This document shows positions 19,017 through 30,282 of a stretch of DNA of 64,000 nucleotides, in pieces. A model generated the notes under the pieces. That model was not told where the DNA came from and did not search any database. It was given only the letters and a program-made list of their open reading frames with translations. The translations under genes and the position numbers were made by a program. This DNA comes from Tritrichomonas musculus. Lineage: Eukaryota > Parabasalia > Tritrichomonadida > Tritrichomonadidae. The first letter of the stretch is position 1. Each line of letters opens with the position of its first letter. The stretch is from positions 1,240,001 through 1,304,000 of the forward strand of contig JAPFFF010000040.1 of assembly GCA_039105265.1 (NCBI GenBank). The letters are read 5' to 3'.

Positions 19017-21040
19017 ATGAAATTCATGAAAAAATTTGCAATTTTCTTGATGTTATTGGCGATTCAGAAGAAAAATACCATATTTTTAAATAATTTGATA
19101 ATTAATACAAGTAATAAACAAAAACTCAAGTTAATTCTTTATTTAATTTCAAATATGATAAATAATCATCACCGTGACCAATATTTTTTTACCAAAATTA
19201 AAAGAATTCTTATCTCTCTAAAAGATGAAATTCAGCCATATATATCAAATCAAGAAATATTTAATTTTTTCAAGAAAAGTAAAATAGCACTTCTTTTTCT
19301 GATTGAATCTAATATCATCACTTTTGATGAATCAATTGTTTCACTTTTAAAGAGCAAATACAAATCGGCCAAATATCCTCAGTATTTTTTCAAAGAAATC
19401 AAATCGTTTCTTCCAAAAGAACTTGAAGAAGAGATCTCAAAAGAAATCCCAGAAAATTATGAAGACCAACGATTAATTGGCGAGAACGATAGCCTTCTTT
19501 GCCAACTGATTCAAAATGATTCAATTGAAGAATTCGCTATATACGTTAACAAAACGAACACTTCACTTTTTTCAGAAATCAAGCCTTCAATTTTTGAAAC
19601 GAATTTAATTTTTCTAAAGGAAAAACCAACTTTGATTGAATATGCAACTTTTTATGGGTCTATTCAAGTTGTCCAGTTTTTGTATATGAATAAAGTCGAT
19701 CTATCGTCTTCTCTGTGGATTTACGCGATTCACAGCTTGAAAGCATGACTGATTCATTTCTTGGAAGAGAAGAAAGTTGAGCCAGATTCATATGAAAAGT
19801 GCCTGAAAGAGTCAATCAAGTGCCATCACAATGCGATATCAAATTATATCATTGAAAACTTGATCGGCGAAGAAAATATGACAAAATCAATTGAAAATAA
19901 TTTCAATGAGAATCTCATTTCTTACTGTTTTCATAACCACAACTACGCATTCTTCCCAAAGAACTTCTCAAATAAAATCGTCTTTTATTACGCATGCGAA
20001 TACGACTACAATGAAGTTGTCGAATCATTCTTAAAAACCAAAAAGATAGACATAAACACAACTGTTGTTTTTATTTTATTTTTTTTAAATGAAATTTTGA
20101 ATACAATTGAAATGGAGCTGTAATTTTTTTTTAATGTAACAGCTTTGCATTTGGCTGCAGAAAAGAACAACTTAGAAATTTTGGAGCTTCTGCTGTCCGA
20201 GCCTGACATTGAAACTGGTCCAAGATGTTTTGAAGGATGCAAAAAGTTGACACAAATGACGGTTCCTTCTTCAATGACAAAAATAAATCAGTTCACATTC
20301 AGTAAGTGCACTTCACTTTTTCATGTAACAATTCCTTCCTCAGTTCTCTCGATTGGCGAAGGCGCATTTGAAGACTGCTGCTCTTTGCTCGATGCCATCA
20401 TTCCCTCTTCTGTTGACTCGATTGGCAAGTGTGCATTCAGCGGTTGTTCGTCTTTGAAGCGGGTTGATCTTCCGTCTTCTTCTTTGCGGCCGATTGAATG
20501 AAGCAAGTTCAATGGATGCTCGTTGCTTCCATGCATCTCAATTCCTCCATCTGTCACTGAAATTGGATCCTTTGCATTCAGCGGATGCGCGTCGCTCTCT
20601 CAACTGATGATTCCTTCGTCAGTGGCAAAAATAGGAGACGGCGCTTTTTGCCTCGGCGTTTCGCTGCTCGGCGTGGCAGTCCCTTCTTCAGTGGTCGAAA
20701 TGGGCAAGGCTGCTTTCAGCGAGTGTTGTGCCTTGAAAAAAGTGACATTTTGTTCTTCTTCAAATTAGAAAGCAAACAGCCAGTTTGCATTCAACAAGTG
20801 CGCGCCACTCGAGCAAATCTCAATTCCTGACTCAGTAACCGTAATTGGCCCGTTTTCTTTTCTGTTGCTGTTCGTCGCTCAAAATGGTGACGATTCCGAC
20901 ATCTGTGAGAGCAATCGGGTGTAATGCGTTTGAAAAGTGCTCTTCACTGATAGATGTTTCAATAACATCATCAGTGAATGTGATCGGTGCTGCTGCTTTT
21001 GCTGGATGCAATGCGCTCAATCATATTACGGTTCCTGCGT
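19017..21040 (+). pseudogene. DUF3447/ankyrin + BspA-LRR fusion gene, decayed
   Basis: Parts follow one another in the order of a single long protein: a DUF3447 half (GENDSLLCQLI, ESIKCHHNAISNYI, YAFFPKNF...YACEYDYNEVVESFL), an ankyrin repeat (TALHLAAEKNNLEILELLL), then at least eight LRRs. The frame is interrupted by TGA at 19746-19748, TAA at 20121-20123, TGA at 20499-20501, TAG at 20766-20768 and a frameshift near 20845. The 3' end is cut at 21040 by the edge of the inverted duplication. A spacer of about 80 bp after KKIDIN (20050-20140) is not homologous to ankyrin repeats. Unlike the intact relatives, the first half is AT-rich. It shows that the separate ankyrin and LRR genes elsewhere derive from one fused gene. 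Confidence 0.85.
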
Positions 21041-21186
21041 CAATTGATCTACAGAAAATTGGGATAGAACAAAATGTTAGCGTTGATAAAGTCTAGTTTT
21101 ATATATATAAATAACAAATTTTCTTTTATTTGTTCTCATTTTGAAAATTTTCATCAAAAAAATTTTTGACTTTTTTTGAAAGAAAA

Positions 21187-21951
21187 TCAGGCAAAAGAAT
21201 TATCAATGTCATCATTTCCAAATGCTGTGCTTCCTTCTCCAAAAAACTCATCATATTCTTCATAATTATCTGGAATATTCATGAAATATGAATTAATATC
21301 TTCTTCTTTCTTGTCATTATTATTATTGTTGTTGTCTACGTTTTTTTGATTAATATTATTTTCATTATTATCAATAAAAAGTGGATTAGCATTTTGAATA
21401 TTTTTTGAATTAGAGAATAATTCATCGTCATCTTTCTCGTTTTTCTTTTTCTCACTCCTCATTAAAACATAATATCTGTTTTTTATCATCGCGTCTGTTC
21501 TGTTTCTGAAATGTTTCGAAATTAATTTCCATTTCGGTCCATGCTCTTCTCGCAAATTCAAGAGTTTTTCATCTTCTTCCTTGCTCCAACTCGAGTGGTT
21601 GAGATTCGGATTCAAATAATTTTGCCATCGTTCTCGACATTGTCGAGAATTTCGTCCTTCCATCTTTTTCGCTAGATTTCGCCAATCTTTCACTCCAAAA
21701 ATGCTCACAAGGAAAATTAACTTTCGATCTTCTTCTCTCGAAAATTTTTTATGTTTCGTGAAAATCGTTTTTTTCTTTTCTTTTGAAGCATTATTATCAT
21801 TCACATTCTCTTCTTCACAACTCACAATGTCGTCTTCGCCGTCTTCGTAATCATTTAATTGATCACTGTTGAAAGATGAATCAAAAATGAATGACTGTAA
21901 CATGTTATCTGAACAATTATGATCTGTCTCTGGTATATTTATTGATTCCAT
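21187..21951 (-). CDS. R2R3 Myb-like DNA-binding protein, copy 2
   Basis: 254 residues, with the same architecture as 5476-6240: acidic Asn-rich N-terminus, R2 (aromatics F70, W90, W109), R3 (W122, W141, Y160) and a poly-Asn acidic tail. Changes include DA to ET near residue 8, P62 to T, K132M133 to NL, and I149 to R. The last lies in the DNA-recognition region of R3 and could alter target preference. The frame is intact and the promoter region is shared with copy 1 from about -375. Confidence 0.9.
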   Translation of the reverse strand: MESINIPETDHNCSDNMLQSFIFDSSFNSDQLNDYEDGEDDIVSCEEENVNDNNASKEKKKTIFTKHKKFSREEDRKLIFLVSIFGVKDWRNLAKKMEGRNSRQCRERWQNYLNPNLNHSSWSKEEDEKLLNLREEHGPKWKLISKHFRNRTDAMIKNRYYVLMRSEKKKNEKDDDELFSNSKNIQNANPLFIDNNENNINQKNVDNNNNNNDKKEEDINSYFMNIPDNYEEYDEFFGEGSTAFGNDDIDNSFA

Positions 21952-22816
21952 ATTTTTATTTTTTGTTTCTGAAATAAAAAATGAAATGAATTTTTTTTCC
22001 TTCTTTTAGTCATGATTTTTCTGATGGCTTCAAATCATTCCCAGATCATTAAAAAGTCCTTTATTATCATTTATAAATGTACTTCGTTCGATTTCTGCTA
22101 TAAAATTAAAATATAAGAAATCTGATTTAATTTTGATAATAAAGATTAATTCTCAAACCATAATGTGAGCAATTACATTGAATAAGAGTCATATTAATGC
22201 ATTTCTAAAAGGGTAAGTTGATGATGGAATTTGATTAGAATATTGGCATTTTTCTCTTGAAAAAGAATAAGATGTGATGATAAAAAAATTGAATTGAACT
22301 TTTTCAATGAAGACTTTCCACCTCACATGCTTCCATAACATTTTTTTTTTATTTTTCATTTTTTGGCCTTGATATTTTGATATTAATATTATTTCATATA
22401 TTGTTTTATTAAAAAGTTGCTTTTAATTGTTTTCGATAGATAATTTGTTTTGAATAATCATGAAAATATAATTCTTATAATGAATCTGATATAAACTTTT
22501 CATTGTTTTGAATTTATAATTCGAATAAAATGAATATGAAAAATGCATTCTACTTGAATTGCGAAAAGAATAATGAATATCATAAAAGAATGATTTGAGA
22601 TATGGAATAGAAACAGGAACAAGAAGTCTCTTGTCTTTTTAATTTGTGAGAAAAGACTGATTTAAGTCAAATTGATGATATCTTTTTTGTTATTTTTCAT
22701 TAAAAAACTGAAGAAAAGTAAAAACAAATAATTGGTCATAAAATTCTTTCAAAAAGTTTAAAATTTTGTTATATCACATTTCATAAAATTTTTATTTTTT
22801 TTATTTTATTTCTAAG

Positions 22817-23965
22817 ATGGAACTCAAGGACTACATCGCCCGCATGAAAATGCTTTACAGCGCTCTTCTAAAATACATTGACAGTGACGATGACTCGCCA
22901 GAATCATTCCAGGAATTTGCAGCTTTCCTCAAAGGCAGCGAGTTTGGCGGAAACGCAGACGAGCTTCGCGCGATACTGAACTTGATATCGAAAGTCTCGA
23001 AGCACCACAGAGGAGGGCAGAACCAAACCGCGAAACTGAAAAAAGTCATTGCATATTTTCTACCAGGGATCAAACAGACCATGTCAAATTTAGAGCTCTT
23101 CCGAATTTTCAGGGGGAGCCGGCTTCTTCTTCTTTTTCTGATTGGCGAGGGGGCGGTCAGGGTTGACGAAGAGGTAGCGCATCTTGTTTCACAAAAAGTT
23201 GGTATGCACGGGCTGAACTTTTTCTATCCAGAAGTGAAACGTTTTCTGACGAAGAACGGCAAATACGGGCCAATTATCGCCTCAAAGACGACATTCAAAA
23301 AGGACGAAACGTTTGAGCGGAAGCGTCGGGAAGGCGAAAACGACTCCCTGATCTGCTGCCTGATCTGCGAAGACTCGCTCGAAGAGTTTGCCAGAAAGTT
23401 CTGCGAAGAAAAGCGGTCCCCGTCAGACGAGGTCCCTCCGTCACTTTTTGAGACGCATCCGATGCTGATCAAGAAGAAGGCGACGCTGATTGAGTACTCC
23501 GCGTTCTTCGGGTCGCGGCGGGTCCTGGGGTACCTGCTGGAGCACGAGAGCGATGACGGCGGCGCGGCCGAGGACTGCGGCGAGTCGCTGTGGCTCTTCG
23601 CAGTTCGCAGCGGAAGCGCGGAAGTGATTCGCTTGCTTGAGGAGCACGGAATCGCGCCAGGCGACGGAGTCTACGCGGAGTGCCTCGCGGAGTCTGTGAA
23701 GTGCCACCACAACGGCATCGCCCGCTACATCGCGTCGAAGATGGAGGCGGCAGGCGAAGACGTGGAGGCCGGCATGTCAGAAAACTTCTTCAGCAGCTAC
23801 AACTTCGAATTCTTTCCGCAGGACTTCGCAGACTACGAGTCAGCGTTTGAGCGCGCGTGCCAATACGACCACGTGGCAATTGTAAAGATTCTTCTTGACG
23901 CCGGCAAGATGGACCTGAGGGAGGTTCTGGTCAGAAAGTCGATTTCAAGCGAAAATTTGTCATAA
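22817..23965 (+). CDS. DUF3447/ankyrin-repeat protein, copy 2
   Basis: 382 residues, nearly identical to 2466-3614. Changes include S35A, G79A, L110I, R184C, DD to ED, C to R near 263 and P320S. The balance of conservative changes and the intact frame suggest both copies are recent and not yet decayed. The DUF3447 and ankyrin motifs are as in copy 1. TCAAAAAGTTT is 58 bp upstream of the ATG (22749-22759). It is GC-rich against AT-rich flanks. The open LRR frame follows 87 bp downstream. Confidence 0.8.
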   Translation: MELKDYIARMKMLYSALLKYIDSDDDSPESFQEFAAFLKGSEFGGNADELRAILNLISKVSKHHRGGQNQTAKLKKVIAYFLPGIKQTMSNLELFRIFRGSRLLLLFLIGEGAVRVDEEVAHLVSQKVGMHGLNFFYPEVKRFLTKNGKYGPIIASKTTFKKDETFERKRREGENDSLICCLICEDSLEEFARKFCEEKRSPSDEVPPSLFETHPMLIKKKATLIEYSAFFGSRRVLGYLLEHESDDGGAAEDCGESLWLFAVRSGSAEVIRLLEEHGIAPGDGVYAECLAESVKCHHNGIARYIASKMEAAGEDVEAGMSENFFSSYNFEFFPQDFADYESAFERACQYDHVAIVKILLDAGKMDLREVLVRKSISSENLS

Positions 23966-24052
23966 AATTCCGACAAACTTTTTCTTACGAGAAAATTGAT
24001 TTGAGAGCTAATTTAGTCATTCCGAAACCAAGATTTTCATTTCTCGCCACTG

Positions 24053-24856
24053 ATGGTAGCAGCAGCGAAGGGCAACCAAGAGATCGTCAACGTTCTACTG
24101 AAGCATCTGGGCACGACCGTCGAGCCGTTCTGCTTCCAGCGATTCAGCTGCATGAAGCATCTGGCGATTCCTCCGTTTATCCGGCGAATCGGCGACTTCT
24201 CCTTCTACTGCTGCTCGCAGCTGGCGACGGTTTCGGTTCCAGCGTCAGTTGAGTCGATCGGCAGGTACGCGTTCAGCAAGTGCTCGTCGCTCTGCGAGTT
24301 CGCGATTCCTCCGTCAGTGACGGATCTCGGAAGAAACGTCTTCAGCAAGTGCGCGAAGCTGGCCTCAGTGGAGATTCCGCCGTCTGTGCTGAAGATCCCA
24401 GCCGGCGCGTTCGAGGGGTGCTCGTCGCTGTCGTTCGTGTCCATTCCGGCCTCGGTGGCGGAGATCGGCGAGTACTCGTTCTGCCTGTGCACGAAGCTGG
24501 AGAAAATCGAGATTCCGCCGTCTGTGGCGGTTATTGGCCAGTACGCATTCTGCCTCTGCGCGCTGCTGAGAGACGTCGCCATTCCGCCGTCGGTGAAGAG
24601 AATTGAGAACTACACGTTTCGCGGATGCGCGTCGCTGGCCGGAGTGAGAATTCCGCGCTCAGTGACGGAGATCGGCAAGTACGCGTTCGATGACTGCAGC
24701 TGCTTGGAAGAGGTTGAGATTCCCGCGTCAGTGACTGGCATCGGCGAGTTTGCATTCAGTGGATGCACGTCGCTGAGGCAGATATCGATCCCTTCTTCAG
24801 TCGCAAACATCGAAAATCTCGATTTGAGTAGCGACACCATAATAAGCAGATTTTAA
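24053..24856 (+). CDS. BspA-type leucine-rich-repeat protein, copy 2
   Basis: 267 residues, the same as 1575-2378 apart from single substitutions (for example R to C in DDCSCLEEVEIP). It has about ten 23-residue TpLRR repeats after a partial ankyrin repeat. The first Met lies inside the ankyrin repeat (SPLMVAAAKGN). The residues before it are in frame back to a TAG, so either translation starts within a domain or the gene is a detached 3' part of an ankyrin-LRR gene. No signal peptide or anchor is visible. Confidence 0.75.
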   Translation: MVAAAKGNQEIVNVLLKHLGTTVEPFCFQRFSCMKHLAIPPFIRRIGDFSFYCCSQLATVSVPASVESIGRYAFSKCSSLCEFAIPPSVTDLGRNVFSKCAKLASVEIPPSVLKIPAGAFEGCSSLSFVSIPASVAEIGEYSFCLCTKLEKIEIPPSVAVIGQYAFCLCALLRDVAIPPSVKRIENYTFRGCASLAGVRIPRSVTEIGKYAFDDCSCLEEVEIPASVTGIGEFAFSGCTSLRQISIPSSVANIENLDLSSDTIISRF

Positions 24857-24996
24857 TAAAACTTTTTTATATCAAATGACTGTTATTGGAATGAAAATAT
24901 AGATTTATAAAATATTTTATATTTTTAATTAAAGATTTGAGTCCTAAAATTGAAAACAATCTTTTTTAAAAAATTGAATAAAAAAAACTAAAAAAG

Positions 24997-25069
24997 TGCC
25001 CATGAACGGATTCGAACCGTTGAACTTCCACTTTGATGATGAACGCAATTACCACTATGCCACATGAGC
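24997..25069 (-). tRNA. tRNA-like gene, copy 6
   Basis: Identical 73-nt sequence, discoidin flank upstream and LRR flank downstream, as in copy 1. Confidence 0.8.
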
Positions 25070-25277
25070 TCTTATTCTTACTATACAAATACGAAATATA
25101 GCAATTATCTGTTTTTTGTTTGAATATTTTAAGTGAAAAAATGTTGATTTGTAGATATTGCTGCCTTCCTTTATAATCTATTATGTTATGATCTAAATTT
25201 GTTATTGATATCAGAGAATCAACTTAGTTATTGATATTGAAAATCCAGATTTAACAAATATAAACATACATAAAAGA

Positions 25278-27960
25278 TTACAAATATTTACCAAAAAAGT
25301 CTAAATGATAAAAACACAAGTAATTGTTATCATTCCATGTTTTTCCTATGTTAACCAGTCTGATATATCTTACTGGAGGGCTTATATTTGGAAATCGGTA
25401 AATATCGAAATCTTTATTTTCATTTTCAGTTTTTTCATTAATTTCGATTAAAGTTTTCCATGATTCTATAGTATTTGATATATTATCAGTACAAATAATT
25501 TTATATTTTCTCGATTTACTAGGACTTGATTTTTTTAATCTAAATCCAGTTAAAATTGCAAAACTTCTAACAAATTCTACTTGAAACCACGAATTATCAT
25601 CATTAAAAGAGCTAATATTGTACCCAGCACTTAATAAATGAAAAGAATTAGAATCATAATAAGAGGCAGAAATATATATAGGGACCTTGTGCAGATCATG
25701 ATTAATATTTTGGTCAATCATTGTTGAAAAAACGCCCATCGAATATTTTTCATCAGTTGCCAATAATTCAAAATGCATCAAATTCAAACAATTTTTATGT
25801 TCATCATTTTCACACCAATTTGCATCTTTTTGAATAAGACGAATTTTATGCCCACGAACAGGATCTATTTTTATTATCATTTCTTTATTTGATCCATTTA
25901 ATTCATTAGCTTCTCTAATCGAAATGACCATTTTATCATCAATTTCAATGTCAAATGATTTGGGATAACTCCATGTTCCTGACTTTATTTTAATTCCACA
26001 AATTTCAACTTTTTTTTCAAGTTCAAATTCAATATATTCATTGATATTAAGTATGGGATTGATTTCTTTTTTATTATTAGGATCAATAACACAATAATAA
26101 TCGTTAGATGACTTTGATAAAATGAATAAGCGATCAAATTTTGATTTTTCTTCAGCATAGACAATATTCCTTCTCCTTCCAAACTTGGCTCAACAGAGAA
26201 AAAAGATCCAATGCTGTTTTGAATTGAATTAATTTGATCATTTAAAGATTTAATTTCCAGATCTTTCTTTTCCATTTGATCATTAAGTGATTCAATTTGA
26301 TCCTGGAGTGATTCAATTTCTTTTGGAAAATTCTCATTAATATTTTCCTTATTCTGATTTATTTCCATCTTTTGCTCTTTCATGAAATCATCAATTTGTG
26401 TTTTAATCACTTTCATTTGATCTATATTTGAATCTTCAAAATTTTTCATTTTCATCTTCAGATTCTTTATTTCAACTTCATGTTCGTTGGTTATCTGAGT
26501 AAATGAATTGATTTGCGTGTCTAAAAATTTATTTGATATTTCTTTTTTAATGATTTGTTGCATCCTTTTTAGTGCTGAATGTTTTTCAAAAACTTTTATA
26601 CACCTGTTTTCTTTTTTAACGAAAGCACCAATCACTGAGCCAATTTGTTCAATCTTCAAATAAATACCTCCATTCTGAATTGCTTCCAAATAAGATTGGC
26701 TTTTATTTGATAGTTTGTCAAAATCAATTTGCCGATTGATTATTAATTCATCAAAGACTTCTGGCTTTATAGTGATAAAACGCTTTTCGGCCTTTTTTGC
26801 TATTTCTGGAAGTGTTTGAATTGATGGAACAAAAGGAACATCATAAACATTATCATTGATTATTGTGAATGCAAGAGATCTAATGCTTCTAACAACCAGT
26901 TTATTTAGACCAAATTTAATAATAACATCCAATATATTTTGGCTTACGTGCATTAGTTTTTTCGTGGTCAAGTTTTGAAATAGAACGAATGGAATATCCA
27001 TAAATTCTTCTGGCAAACCAAAATCACTTTGAATCTCTTGAATCATTTCTGGTTGAGCAATTGAAATCTTATTATGGCTTTTATTTTCGGTGTCAACTTG
27101 AGGAACTGTAAATTCATTTTCTATATCATCAAGCTTTTTAATCACTGCAATGAAAAGGCCTGTACTAAAAATTTGATGAGAGTAAAATCTCATGCAGTGA
27201 TCAATGTTCTCGACCGCCGAATCACAAGACAGTGACTTCAATAAATCATCAGTTAAAAGATCTTTTGATATTTCATTTAATTTCCATGATTTTATTCCTT
27301 TCGATCTTTGAATATCTTTGAACATTGATGAGCAATCAACTATTTCAAATTTATCTTTATATTGTGGCATCATCAAAACCGAGTTGACAACTGCTTCATT
27401 TTCAATTGCATTTATCGAAGTTGTAGAATAAACACAAATACCACCAACTTTGAGTTTTTCAAGTGAACTTATCAAATATTTCTTTTGTTCAATATGGTTG
27501 TAAACTGCATCATCTAAATTAAACATAAGTTTGCCATTTTCATTGTTTGTTGTTCCATCATTTGTCGATGGAGCAATGCAAAGCACTTTATCAAATTCTT
27601 CAATCATTGGTATTTTTGTGATTGGATATGATATAACACAGCAATTTGGATATTCAATCACTTGATTATCTTCTGTTATTTTTTGGTCTGGATCATTGAT
27701 AAAAATGTAACCATCTTGGACAATATTTAAAAGAATTTTCATCACTTTGAAATGTTTTATTGAACAACTTAAAATTTTATCATTTGGCTGGGCATCTAAA
27801 AAAATAATAGGGAGTAGAGAAGATAATGGAAAACGAGATATAAATCCATATTCTGTTTCATTATAAATCCAATTAATATCTTTTTTGATATCTGGATGTT
27901 TTTGTAAAGTAGATTTGGGACAAAATATTTGAGCAATTGTTCCATATTTTCTTGTATTTT
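25278..27960 (-). pseudogene. NSUN-like degenerate methyltransferase + coiled coil + tandem discoidin-like protein
   Basis: The order from the 5' side is a RNA m5C methyltransferase-like region of NSUN2/Trm4 type (FDKVLCIAPSTNDGT, then LEKLKVGGICVYSTTS and INAIENEAVV), an NSUN C-terminal region, a coiled coil (about 26120-26500) and two discoidin-like modules. Both NSUN catalytic cysteines are replaced (PCS to PST, STCS to STTS) and the AdoMet-binding loop is unrecognisable, so this part cannot be an ordinary methyltransferase. The open frame continues upstream of ATG 27745 to about 27960, where the block joins the DUF3737 promoter and the true start is lost. A 7-bp deletion relative to 1-1155 near 26150 shifts the frame before the discoidin part. 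It is therefore broken here. The window-start copy may be whole. Confidence 0.75.
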
Positions 27961-28192
27961 CTTGTTGGAGAATTGTATTAAATATCGTTTAAATTGAAAA
28001 GTTATTGTTCAATTGTCAATTTCACTGAAATAGTTAGCCAGACAATTATTTGAATTAAATTCAATTATCATTCAAATATTACGATTTTTATATTTTAAGA
28101 GGTTTATTATATTTTGAATATGAAATAATCGTTAATATCTCATTTGAAGATTTTATAAATTATGATTTTATGATTTCATTTTTATTTAAAGA

Positions 28193-29122
28193 ATGCAAAC
28201 AATATCTAACACATCTTTCGAAGGTGAACGCCCATTGTTCAAACGCAACAATTTACAACTTGATCACGTTGTTGTTCGTCAAGGCGAATCGGCGTTAAAA
28301 GAATGTACAAACATAAATTCGACGAATTGTGAATTTGAAGGTAAATATCCATTTTGGCACAATGAAAACACCAAGATTGAGAAGTGTACATTCAGAGATG
28401 GAGCACGAGCCGCGATTTGGTATTGTAAAAACCTTGAAATGAAAGATTCGAAAGTTGAAGCACCGAAAATGTTTCGAGAAATTGATGGACTAACAGCATC
28501 GAATGTGACATTCAGTAATGCGCAAGAAACATTTTGGTATTGCAGGAATCTTAACTTGACTAACTTAAATTTTGAGAAAGCGGATTACATCTTTATCAAC
28601 AATCGGAATTTAATATTGAATAATATCGTTGTGAATGGCAATTATTCATTCCAATATTGCAACGAAGTTGTAATCCGAAATTGTAAATTGAATTCGAAAG
28701 ATGCATTTTGGAACTCGGAAAATGTCACTATTTATGATTCAGAAGTTAATGGCGAGTATTTAGGATGGCATTCGAAGAAACTGAAACTTGTTAATTGTAA
28801 AATCTCAGGAACACAACCATTTTGCTATTGTGAAGACTTAATTCTTGAAAATTGTAGGATGAGTGAAAGCTGTGATTTATGCTTTGAATATTCTAGTTTG
28901 AAAGCAGACATTCATTCAGTCATTAAGAGCATCAAGAATCCAAGTAGTGGCGAAATTTGTGCAGACGATTATGAAGAAATTATTTTTGATGATAATGTCA
29001 AATCACCTAACGATTGCATTATTTCTAAACGTGCAAATAAATCAGGAAAACGAAACCGTTTTTCAAGTAATGAAAAAGTTCAATATAATAATGAGAAAAT
29101 TCATATTTCAACACTTTGTTAA
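28193..29122 (+). CDS. DUF3737 family beta-helix protein, copy 2
   Basis: 309 residues, differing from copy 1 at a few sites (H29R, T42N and several in the basic tail). All DUF3737 motifs are retained (ESALKEC, YPFWHNENT, SFQYCNEV, GTQPFCYCEDLILENC). It shares about 225 bp of promoter with the other copies, including TCATTTT just upstream of the ATG. Here it sits beside the truncated methyltransferase-like gene, diverging from it, and is followed by a transposon instead of a tRNA-like gene. Confidence 0.85.
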   Translation: MQTISNTSFEGERPLFKRNNLQLDHVVVRQGESALKECTNINSTNCEFEGKYPFWHNENTKIEKCTFRDGARAAIWYCKNLEMKDSKVEAPKMFREIDGLTASNVTFSNAQETFWYCRNLNLTNLNFEKADYIFINNRNLILNNIVVNGNYSFQYCNEVVIRNCKLNSKDAFWNSENVTIYDSEVNGEYLGWHSKKLKLVNCKISGTQPFCYCEDLILENCRMSESCDLCFEYSSLKADIHSVIKSIKNPSSGEICADDYEEIIFDDNVKSPNDCIISKRANKSGKRNRFSSNEKVQYNNEKIHISTLC

Positions 29123-29336
29123 TTATAGAATGATATTTATTATAAAACATTAGACGTTTTAAATATTATAATATTTTTTCTAACACATCAATTTTTAATA
29201 GATTTCTTTTACTATTTTATCTTTTTAAGAAAATGAAAGAGTTGATATATGAATATGTTAGACATCAGCAAAATATTTGTGAATATTTTGAGAAAGAATT
29301 TCAAACAATTAAAAGAATTTCATGATGAATAAAAAA

Positions 29337-30121
29337 AGAAGGGTAGAAAGTATTCCGTTTACTTTTTTTAAAAAAGATGAGATGAAAAAAGTCCTTCAAA
29401 AAAGACTTTTCGAGTTATATTTTGTTATATTACTTGTTTTTATAAGCATTTAGTATAATTATTTCTTTTATTTTGTATAATAATGATATTTTATCAAGAA
29501 AATGATGGATTTAAATTTAAAAATTGAATACTTTCTCTCAATTTTAGGTTGCTTATTTCTCAAAATTGTACTGTGATCATTTCCATATGCATGGATAAAA
29601 TTAGTTTATATATGCACCTAAATTTATCCTAAATTTTTTATAAAGTTTCTGGCGGTAGATTTTTCTAGATGATTATTATTTCGATTATCTCAACAAAAAT
29701 TACTATTTTATTTATACTAATAAATACTTAATTGAATTTGATATATAATTAAACAACAAATTTTAATTTTGATGATTTTTACTTTGATTATTGAAGATAT
29801 TAAGTTTTTTCCAAAAGATCATTAATTTAATATTTTTTCATAAAAATAGATTTTATATGCTATAATAAATAGAAATAGATATATTTTTAATTCCAATACC
29901 TTTTTGATTCTTAAAAAAAAAAAATATAAAAATTTCAATGAAAAAAATCACCTTTACGATAACTATTTCACCTTTATAAACTTAAAAAATTCATGCAAAT
30001 ATCTTTTTTTCTACCGCCAAAAAACATTTTATAATAACAAAATATTTTTATAATATTATATGAAATGTATATATGCAATAAAATATAAATATCACAATTG
30101 GATTTTACTTTCTACCCTTCT
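29337..30121. mobile_element. Non-autonomous DNA transposon with 8-bp target duplication
   Basis: 785 bp bounded by 16-bp inverted repeats (AGAAGGGTAGAAAGTA at left, its complement at right) and the direct repeat ATAAAAAA (29329-29336 and 30122-30129). No coding frame. A second inverted pair, TGGCGGTAGA near 29647 and TCTACCGCCA near 30010, is asymmetric with respect to the ends, which suggests a nested insertion. The 8-bp duplication fits hAT-type elements. Because the repeat is A-rich, its exact length is less certain. Confidence 0.7.
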
Positions 30122-30149
30122 ATAAAAAATGATAAAAAAAAAAAAAAAG

Positions 30150-30222
30150 TGCCCATGAACGGATTCGAACCGTTGAACTTCCACTTTGATGATGAACGCA
30201 ATTACCACTATGCCACATGAGC
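30150..30222 (-). tRNA. tRNA-like gene, copy 7
   Basis: Identical 73-nt sequence. The upstream flank matches copies 12 and 13. The downstream flank holds the transposon at 29337-30121. Confidence 0.8.
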
Positions 30223-30282
30223 TCCTCTTATTGTTATAATAATATGGCATTTAATGATCATCTGGTATTTGCATGAGTATTA

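Larger units (their letters stand above)
21041..26416. repeat. Segmental duplication A, inverted copy
   Basis: Reverse-orientation partner of 1-6386, lacking the 987-bp element. It extends past the window-truncated gene, so the upstream part of the discoidin protein can be seen at 26417-27960. Confidence 0.9.

Noticed and set aside
19746-20501. In-frame TGA codons of the LRR pseudogene as evidence for UGA being read as an amino acid
   Set aside because: The same gene also has TAA, TAG and a frameshift, so ordinary decay explains them.
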